Source: Arcobacter sp.
Lineage (GTDB): Bacteria; Campylobacterota; Campylobacteria; Campylobacterales; Arcobacteraceae
DNA: 20,475 nt
Assembly (NCBI GenBank): GCA_030635995.1
Contig: DAOVXU010000008.1
Span: forward strand, 1 to 20,475
Reading direction: 5' to 3'
Both the position numbers and the translations under genes were made by a program. A model generated the notes under the pieces. It saw only the letters and a list, made by a program, of their open reading frames with translations, did no database searches and was not told where the DNA came from. This document shows, one piece after another, positions 8,931 to 14,196 of this stretch; the first letter of the stretch is position 1; the number at the start of each line of letters is the position of its first letter.

Positions 8931-8950
8931 ATTTTATTTTATTTTATTTT
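8931..8950 (-). repeat. Pentanucleotide tandem repeat (ATTTT)4
   Basis: Four perfect ATTTT units in the dnaK leader, between the predicted -10 and the ribosome-binding site. Copy number could vary by slippage. Confidence 0.8.
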
Positions 8951-8975
8951 AATAGTTTTTTGACATTACGGTCAA
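8947..8975 (-). promoter_or_regulatory. Possible internal dnaK promoter
   Basis: On the minus strand TTGACC, a 17-bp spacer and TTAAAA precede dnaK. The -35 lies in a small palindrome, TTTGAC-N6-GTCAAA (8959-8976). The -10 is poor, so this is tentative. Confidence 0.3.
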
Positions 8976-8991
8976 ATTTATTCATCCCACT

Positions 8992-9076
8992 CTCGTTCCC
9001 AAGCTCCAGCTTGGGAACGCATACTAAAGTTTAATTCAACTCATATATACACTCCCAAGTAAAACTTGGGAGCGAG
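8992..9076. repeat. REPIN-like pair of inverted palindromes between grpE and dnaK
   Basis: Two REP-type hairpins face each other. The first is a perfect 12-bp stem, CGTTCCCAAGCT / AGCTTGGGAACG with a CC spacer (8994-9019). The second is CTCCCAAGT / ACTTGGGAG with an AAA spacer (9052-9072). Their outer parts, CTCGTTCCCAAG (8992-9003) and CTTGGGAGCGAG (9065-9076), are inverted copies matching at 11 of 12 positions, so the whole 85 bp can fold into one long hairpin. It starts 14 bp after the grpE stop. Its GC-richness stands out from the surroundings. Such pairs are usually dispersed by a RAYT transposase, which is not in the window. Confidence 0.8.
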
Positions 9077-9089
9077 TTTAAACTATACC

Positions 9090-9740
9090 TTAGTTAGCAA
9101 CACTAACCATTGCTTCTCTTAGCAATCTGTCCTTAAACTTATAACCTTTTTGCATAACCATAACAATTTGCCCAGACTCTACATCTTCACTATCAGCTTT
9201 CATCACAGCATTGTGATAATCTGGATTAAATTCATCATATTCAACTTCATTTATATCATATTTTTCAAAAGCTTTATTAAATGACTTAACAGTTAATTCA
9301 ATTCCCTCTTTTAATTTTTCTACAAGTTCAGCTGGTTCTATATCTGCACTAGCACTTAATATTGCCATTTGAAGTGCATCAATAGGAGCAAGTAAATCTT
9401 TTGCAAACTTTTCACTTGCATAATCTATCGCACTATATTTCTCTTTTTCAAGTCTTTTTTTGATATTTTCAAAATCAGCATGAGTTCTTAAAAATTTATC
9501 TTCTGACTCTTTTGCTTTAGCTTCTGCTTGGGCAACTTTAGCTTCCATTTTACATTTAAACTCTTCATCCAATGATGCAAACTTTTCTTCGTCAGAAACA
9601 CTCGAAGATTCAGAAGGTACTTCTGTACCATCTTCTATCTTCTCCTCAACTACATCTTCACTAACTTCATTCTCTTCTATATTTTCTTCAACTTCAGAAA
9701 TAACTTCTTCAGTTTTTATCTTTTCATTCTCTTTACTCAT
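9090..9740 (-). CDS. grpE: Nucleotide exchange factor GrpE
   Basis: GrpE releases ADP from DnaK and acts as a thermosensor of the cycle. The 216-residue product has a long acidic, probably disordered N-terminus (residues 1-55), a coiled-coil helix (about 55-115) containing LRTHADFENIKKRLEKEK, and the C-terminal beta-domain signature ending VMQKGYKFKDRLLREAMVSVA. The ATG at 9740 directly abuts the hrcA stop (TAAATG), with AAAGGG in the hrcA 3' end as ribosome-binding site, so translation of the two is probably coupled. The acidic N-terminus is longer than in E. coli GrpE. Confidence 0.97.
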   Translation of the reverse strand: MSKENEKIKTEEVISEVEENIEENEVSEDVVEEKIEDGTEVPSESSSVSDEEKFASLDEEFKCKMEAKVAQAEAKAKESEDKFLRTHADFENIKKRLEKEKYSAIDYASEKFAKDLLAPIDALQMAILSASADIEPAELVEKLKEGIELTVKSFNKAFEKYDINEVEYDEFNPDYHNAVMKADSEDVESGQIVMVMQKGYKFKDRLLREAMVSVAN

Positions 9741-10571
9741 TTATATAATCCCTTTATAAAAATATTCATAATCTTTTGATAATTCACCAACAACCAACAT
9801 CTTAACTTTTTGTTTATTTATATGTGTATTGTGTACAATTCCAATATAACCACTAGGTAACATATTTTCAAAATAGACCCCAGCTTTTAAACCCTCCATA
9901 ACACCACCTTGAATAAAATTATTTATAATATCCTCATCCAAATCATAACTAACAGAAAATTTTAAAAAGTGCTTTAAATTTAAAATATTAAATTCACTTT
10001 TTTGAATATATCTATTCAGTTCATCATAAAGTTGCATAGCTCCTACTTGTTTTGATACATCTAATATATCATCCAAGTCCATATCAATCATACCACTCAT
10101 AAAACGATATAAAGCCGAACTATACTTAATAGTTATTGCAAAATCACTTGGAGTTGGTTCAAATGGCGAAAATTGTTCACTACTTGAAGAAAACTCCAAT
10201 ATCATATAAACATCTTCAATATTTAATACTCTTTGTAATTTATTAATATGTTGTTGTTGAATAAATACACTAACCCCCATATTAAAAGCTAATGTTTTTA
10301 ATTTTTTATAGTCAACATTATTAAGTTCAAAATCTAATCTATCATTCCAAAACTCTTTAAAAGCTTCCGTAGTTGGTGTTCGACCACTACTTATATGCTC
10401 TTGAGCCAAATATCCCTCTTCACCTAACTTTTTAAAGTATCCTCTAATAGTTGCAGGGGAATAAGCAATATCATACATAGACTTTAACTGACTAGAACCT
10501 ATCGGCTCTAAGTTTTCAATATATGCACGGATAATAGAATGTAATAAGAACTCTTTTTTATCGATCATCAT
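9741..10571 (-). CDS. hrcA: Heat-inducible transcription repressor HrcA
   Basis: HrcA binds CIRCE operators and represses chaperone genes; two such operators lie just upstream of this gene, which supports autoregulation. The N-terminal winged helix-turn-helix (residues about 1-75) includes EPIGSSQLKSMYDIAYSPATIR and the wing SSGRTPTTEAFKEF. The remaining C-terminal domain is divergent. At 276 residues it is shorter than the roughly 340 of Bacillus but usual for Campylobacterota. The frame starts with two ATG codons (10571 and 10568) and only a weak AAGA upstream, so low basal translation is possible. It is the first gene of hrcA-grpE-dnaK. Confidence 0.95.
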   Translation of the reverse strand: MMIDKKEFLLHSIIRAYIENLEPIGSSQLKSMYDIAYSPATIRGYFKKLGEEGYLAQEHISSGRTPTTEAFKEFWNDRLDFELNNVDYKKLKTLAFNMGVSVFIQQQHINKLQRVLNIEDVYMILEFSSSSEQFSPFEPTPSDFAITIKYSSALYRFMSGMIDMDLDDILDVSKQVGAMQLYDELNRYIQKSEFNILNLKHFLKFSVSYDLDEDIINNFIQGGVMEGLKAGVYFENMLPSGYIGIVHNTHINKQKVKMLVVGELSKDYEYFYKGII

Positions 10572-10589
10572 TTACCATTTTTCTTAAAA

Positions 10590-10616
10590 TTGGCACTCCA
10601 TTACGGATAGTGCTAA
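10590..10616. promoter_or_regulatory. CIRCE operator 1 (promoter-proximal)
   Basis: TTGGCACTC-N9-TAGTGCTAA matches the CIRCE consensus TTAGCACTC-N9-GAGTGCTAA at 16 of 18 arm positions with the exact 9-bp spacer. It covers the expected transcription start of hrcA (about 10613). Confidence 0.9.
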
Positions 10617-10620
10617 GAAA

Positions 10621-10649
10621 ATTATAGCAGATGAAGTTTAGTTTGTCAA
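10621..10649 (-). promoter_or_regulatory. Consensus sigma-70 promoter of hrcA-grpE-dnaK
   Basis: On the minus strand the region reads TTGACA (10644-10649), a 17-bp spacer, and TATAAT (10621-10626): both hexamers and the spacing are perfect consensus. One CIRCE overlaps the start site and the other lies 5 bp upstream of the -35. Confidence 0.95.
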
Positions 10650-10654
10650 GTAAA

Positions 10655-10681
10655 TTAGCACTTAAATAGATCAAGTGCTAA
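10655..10681. promoter_or_regulatory. CIRCE operator 2 (distal)
   Basis: TTAGCACTT-N9-AAGTGCTAA: perfectly symmetric arms, 16 of 18 matches to the CIRCE consensus and the exact 9-bp spacer. The symmetry extends to 12-bp arms (10652-10684). It begins 5 bp after the stop codon of the upstream kinase fusion gene and could also act as a hairpin at that transcript's end. Confidence 0.9.
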
Positions 10682-10686
10682 TTTTA

Positions 10687-12567
10687 TCAAATTAAGGGGA
10701 TAGTTATTGTAAATTTAGCACCAGTATAAGTTATATTTTTATGCTCATAAGTTTCATTTATAACATCTAATATTCCATTAAAACTATTGTGAATAATACT
10801 ATGTGCCATATTAAGACCTAAACCTGTACCTTGACTTTGATGTTTAGTTGTAAAATAAGCATCAAATATTTTTGGAATTATTTCAGATGGAACACCACCA
10901 CCATTATCTAATATACTTATAACTATCTCATTATTAGTTTTAAAAGTATTTATAAATATAAATTTATCAGTTATATTTTTTTCCACTAATATATCTTTTG
11001 CATTATTAACAATATTTACAATCGCTTGAATTAACATATTCAATGCACCAAATAGTTCAGTATCACAATTATTGTTAATTATTAATTCTACATAACTATC
11101 TTTTAATGAACTATTAACAATAGTTAATGACTTATCAATCAATCTCTTAATATCAAATTTTTCCTCTTCACTATCACCTTTTATAAAATCTCTAAAGTCA
11201 TCAATTGTTTTTGATAAATATTGTGCATTATTATTTATATCATTACAAGATTTATTAAAAGATTCATCAGTAAGGATATCATACTCTTTTTGCATCATCA
11301 TCCCTGTAGCATTTGTAGATATTACAGAGAGTGGTTGTCTCCATTGGTGTGCAATATTTCCTATCATCTCACCCATTGCAGCCAATCTTGTTTGTTCTGA
11401 TATTTTTTCAAGATGTCGTTCATTTTCTTTAAATTTTAAAAATTCATCATCATTCAATCCAAGTTTAAACATCTGTTGTAAATCATTAAATAGATCTATA
11501 CTAAGATGTGTAAAATGTTCAAATTTAATATTAACAATACAACTATTATCTGAAGAGATATGATAATTCTGAAATATAAACTCTAAACTTTTTTCAACAG
11601 CTCTTATATCTTCTATAAATATTTGCAATATATTCTCTTTAAGATAAATATTTATAGTAGAATATTTAACAGTTTCAAATAAAAATGTATTTATTTTTAT
11701 ATATTCATACTTTGTTATATCAACTAATGATTTCATTTTTTCCATAAGTAAAGGTATTAAATCTTTTTTTATATTTTTAACAATTAAATATTCATCTTTT
11801 AATAGTGAAAATCCAATAGTCTTATTTTTACTAATATTATTTATATGATTGGATTTAATTTGTATTTGATTTGAAATTTTACTTTTTCTTTCTGGTTTAT
11901 GTTTAAAGATATCAACTTTTTTTATATTTTCATTATGTTTTATATTTTCATTATGTTTTATAGAAAAATTATTATCATCTGGAATATTAAATTTTAATGC
12001 TAAACATAAACTATCATCATCATTATTACATTTAGAGGTAAAAAACTTTACAATCTCATTAATATCTTTAGTTTGTTTTAATTTATAATTTATATCATTT
12101 GCATGAAAACTAACACCATCTGTAACTGCAATTAAAATATCATTTTTCATCACTTTTAACATATTTGTTTTGATAGTTCTAGGGATATCATAACCTAAAA
12201 TACCATCTTGCCTATGTAGGTCTAAAATATTATTATCCCTATATATTATCGCTTTAGTATTTCCAATAGAACAATAGCTAATAATAGGAGTTTTTTTATA
12301 AATATGTGCAATAAATATTGTCATACCATTGTTTTTTAAAATCTCTTGTTTATGAATTAAAGTTAATAAATCTTTTAATGTCTCATTTTTATGATCTTCT
12401 ATAAATTTACTTATATCACAAGCTAACTGATATACACGATAACTACCGTGTCCACCAATATCTGCGACAACAAGTAAAAAATAATCTTCAAGTTCCAAAT
12501 AGATGTGAAAATCTCCACATTCATTTTTTGCACTATACGGTTTTATATCTACACTAAGTTCTATCAT
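10687..12567 (-). CDS. RsbX/SpoIIE-type phosphatase fused to a sensor histidine kinase (stressosome output)
   Basis: A 626-residue fusion. Residues 1-195 form a PP2C/SpoIIE-type phosphatase domain close to RsbX, with VVADIGGHG (metal-ligand Asp36), SIGNTKA, AVTDGVS (Asp150) and a DDDSLCLAL end (183-191). A lysine/asparagine-rich linker contains a duplicated KHNENI. Residues about 245-385 form a domain I do not recognise. A helix then leads into HisKA with phosphoacceptor His407 (IAHQWRQPL) and HATPase with N-box 517-526, G1 DNGGGVP, F-box FDAYFTTK and G2 GTGLGL. No membrane segment is visible, so it is probably cytoplasmic. RsbX dephosphorylates RsbR and RsbS in known stressosomes; here that activity is physically tied to a kinase. 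It overlaps rsbT by 4 bp (ATGA). No cognate response regulator is adjacent. The fusion is clearly seen; the signalling role is inferred. Confidence 0.9.
   Translation of the reverse strand: MIELSVDIKPYSAKNECGDFHIYLELEDYFLLVVADIGGHGSYRVYQLACDISKFIEDHKNETLKDLLTLIHKQEILKNNGMTIFIAHIYKKTPIISYCSIGNTKAIIYRDNNILDLHRQDGILGYDIPRTIKTNMLKVMKNDILIAVTDGVSFHANDINYKLKQTKDINEIVKFFTSKCNNDDDSLCLALKFNIPDDNNFSIKHNENIKHNENIKKVDIFKHKPERKSKISNQIQIKSNHINNISKNKTIGFSLLKDEYLIVKNIKKDLIPLLMEKMKSLVDITKYEYIKINTFLFETVKYSTINIYLKENILQIFIEDIRAVEKSLEFIFQNYHISSDNSCIVNIKFEHFTHLSIDLFNDLQQMFKLGLNDDEFLKFKENERHLEKISEQTRLAAMGEMIGNIAHQWRQPLSVISTNATGMMMQKEYDILTDESFNKSCNDINNNAQYLSKTIDDFRDFIKGDSEEEKFDIKRLIDKSLTIVNSSLKDSYVELIINNNCDTELFGALNMLIQAIVNIVNNAKDILVEKNITDKFIFINTFKTNNEIVISILDNGGGVPSEIIPKIFDAYFTTKHQSQGTGLGLNMAHSIIHNSFNGILDVINETYEHKNITYTGAKFTITIPLI
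11923..11958 (-). repeat. 18-bp perfect tandem duplication in the fusion linker
   Basis: Two adjacent identical 18-bp units encode two KHNENI hexapeptides in the phosphatase-kinase linker. The change is in frame and probably reflects slippage. Confidence 0.85.
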
Positions 12568-12938
12568 CTTAATCTCTTTTTTATATCTATAGTTGTCCCC
12601 TCATCAGAAGTTTGAATATCTACTTCATCACTAAGTCTAAATAAAGAAGCAAAACCCAATCCCAATGTTCCACTTGTACTATATCCATCTCTTATAGCCA
12701 TATCAAAATTTTCTATACCATCCCCTTTATCGGAAGCTTCTATATGTAAAATATCATTTGAAACAGTTAACTGAACTGAACCTTGTGGTGTATATTTTTT
12801 TATATTATAAACAATCTCTGAAATAATAGTTTTTATCTCCATCTTTTTAGTTTTTTCTATATTGTACTTTTTAAAATACATTTCAATCTCACCAAGAAGT
12901 ATTTGTATATCTGTTTTCTTATTTATTTTTAAAAACAT
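12564..12938 (-). CDS. rsbT: RsbT-like stressosome switch kinase
   Basis: A 124-residue GHKL-type ATPase of the anti-sigma/RsbT class. The sequence shows the N-box SEIVYNIKKYT (Glu41, Asn45), the G1 motif ASDKGDGI (Asp70) and the RsbT-characteristic RDGYSTSGTLGLGFA (83-97) leading into RLSDEVDI. In known systems RsbT is held by the RsbR-RsbS complex, phosphorylates both under stress, and then leaves to activate a target. Its position directly after rsbS and before an RsbX domain is the classical R-S-T-X order. It overlaps rsbS by 20 bp and the fusion gene by 4 bp. In Bacillus the target is RsbU; no RsbU is present here, so the target is unknown. An RsbW-like anti-sigma factor is an alternative, but the DGYSTSGTLGLGF segment favours RsbT. 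Confidence 0.88.
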   Translation of the reverse strand: MFLKINKKTDIQILLGEIEMYFKKYNIEKTKKMEIKTIISEIVYNIKKYTPQGSVQLTVSNDILHIEASDKGDGIENFDMAIRDGYSTSGTLGLGFASLFRLSDEVDIQTSDEGTTIDIKKRLR

Positions 12939-13257
12939 CTATCGCACTTTGTACATCTAATGCCGTTTTAAAAGTTATCTCATCTATAAAATGAAATAAT
13001 ATTGAAGCACTGTATGGGTTTATATTACATACTATTACATCAATATTGTTCAATCGAAACATATTAACTAAACTTTGTATATATTTAATATCATCAGAAG
13101 TAATAACTTCTAATAATGCCAAATCAAATATTATATTTTGCACAGCTTTTTTCTTAACTAAATTTAATACCTCTATACCTAAAGTAGTTAGATTGATATC
13201 TTCTGGATCTATAGCAATAGCTAAAATAATATTTGTTAAAAAAAAGTTACTTTTCAT
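12919..13257 (-). CDS. rsbS: RsbS-like STAS-domain stressosome protein
   Basis: A 112-residue single STAS domain. The segment IIFDLALLEVITSDDIKYI aligns by eye with the RsbS phosphorylation loop (DVSSLDIVDSF in Bacillus), which puts Ser54 at the position of the phosphorylatable serine. The NPYSASILFHF and ALDVQSAIDVF regions resemble the last helices of STAS proteins. Known role: scaffold of the stressosome core with RsbR and sequesterer of RsbT. The start ATG at 13257 lies inside the rsbR 3' end (11-bp overlap) with no clear Shine-Dalgarno, so translation is probably coupled. Sequence conservation is modest; the assignment rests on the motif and the position between rsbR and rsbT. Confidence 0.82.
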   Translation of the reverse strand: MKSNFFLTNIILAIAIDPEDINLTTLGIEVLNLVKKKAVQNIIFDLALLEVITSDDIKYIQSLVNMFRLNNIDVIVCNINPYSASILFHFIDEITFKTALDVQSAIDVFKNK

Positions 13258-14035
13258 TAGCTAGTTTTAAAGCATCTTTTAAAGTTGATGTTGTAAATAT
13301 ATCATCTAAATTTATCCCTAGATTTACCATTGTCTGAGCAACTTCTGGTGCAATACCAGATAATATTGTTCTACAACCCATAAGGCGAGTAGCTTTTGTA
13401 ATTTTGATAAGATGAGCTGCAACAGCACTATCTACTATCATAATCCCTTCAATATCAACAATAGTTATTTTTGTAGATTTATCTTTAATAGATAATAATA
13501 TATTCTCCATAAGAGTTTGTGATTTTACTGAATCTAAAATACCAACTAATGGAATAAGTGCTATATTATCACTAATTTCTAAAATTGGCACTTCCATATC
13601 TGCTATTAAAAGTGCTTGGTTTTCTAAAGTAGTAATATCTGCAAAAGTAACAACCTCTTGAAAATAATCAATAGCATCATCTTGAAGTGCTTGACCTTTT
13701 ACTTCAAAAATTCTATTTTGACCATTTTTATTTACCATCATTGCTTTATGTATCATATCAGGTTCTTTTAAAATTAAATCTGCCCAACTAGTACCATCCG
13801 GATATATTTTTTTCAAATACCTATTTTGCTCATCATTGATAAAATAATCACAAATACAATCACTTTTTAATAAATATTCTTCTATATTATCTGCTTTAAA
13901 AAAATTTAAAAATGCTCTATTCGCATAAACTAATTTTTCACCATCTGTAACAATTACAATATCCACTTGTGCATCTAATATCAATTTAGTTTTATCTAAT
14001 TCATATCTTAAATCATTCTCATTTTCTTTTTTCAT
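13247..14035 (-). CDS. rsbR: RsbR-like stressosome sensor (PAS-STAS)
   Basis: The 262-residue product has an N-terminal PAS-like domain (residues about 15-135, with TDGEKLVYANRAFLNFF and FEVKGQ) and a C-terminal STAS domain (about 147-260). The STAS domain carries the RsbR signatures VDIEGIMIVDSAVAAHLI and GCRTILSGIAPEVAQTMVNLGI. By comparison with Bacillus RsbRA, Thr205 is conserved as Thr235, while Thr171 is replaced by Ser203. RsbR proteins form the sensory turrets and core of the stressosome; the bacillar N-domain is globin-like whereas this one is PAS, so a redox, oxygen or small-ligand input is possible but not shown. The start ATG at 14035 has AGGA 6 nt upstream and a TATAAT further up. 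First gene of the four-gene operon. Confidence 0.9.
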   Translation of the reverse strand: MKKENENDLRYELDKTKLILDAQVDIVIVTDGEKLVYANRAFLNFFKADNIEEYLLKSDCICDYFINDEQNRYLKKIYPDGTSWADLILKEPDMIHKAMMVNKNGQNRIFEVKGQALQDDAIDYFQEVVTFADITTLENQALLIADMEVPILEISDNIALIPLVGILDSVKSQTLMENILLSIKDKSTKITIVDIEGIMIVDSAVAAHLIKITKATRLMGCRTILSGIAPEVAQTMVNLGINLDDIFTTSTLKDALKLANEK

Positions 14036-14074
14036 ATCTATTCCTAATTTTATAAAATTTCAATAAAGTACTGC

Positions 14075-14080
14075 ATTATA
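14075..14080 (-). promoter_or_regulatory. Predicted -10 box of the stressosome operon
   Basis: Consensus TATAAT on the minus strand, 39 nt upstream of the rsbR ATG. The upstream flank is A/T-rich with no good -35, in line with the phylum's usual promoters. Confidence 0.55.
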
Positions 14081-14168
14081 CTCCTATTCATCTTTTTAGT
14101 TTTAACAAAATATTTTAAATATGATGATATAAATTTTATTGTAGCAAAATGTTACACGATAAGATTTA

Positions 14169-14191
14169 CATAAGTAGCGATGCTACTTATG
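14169..14191 (-). terminator. Hairpin after the chemoreceptor gene
   Basis: CATAAGTAGC / GCTACTTATG is a perfect 10-bp stem with a 3-nt loop, 5 bp after the stop codon of the chemoreceptor gene. Only a weak T-rich stretch follows on the minus strand, so termination is likely but may be leaky into the stressosome operon. Confidence 0.5.
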
Positions 14192-14196
14192 ATTTA

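Noticed and set aside
8992..9076. CRISPR or insertion sequence between grpE and dnaK
   Set aside because: There are only two palindromes, inverted to each other, with no repeated spacer pattern and no transposase.
10590..10681. HspR (HAIR) operator in the heat-shock promoter
   Set aside because: No CTTGAGT-N7-ACTCAAG-like sequence was found; only the two CIRCE sites are present.
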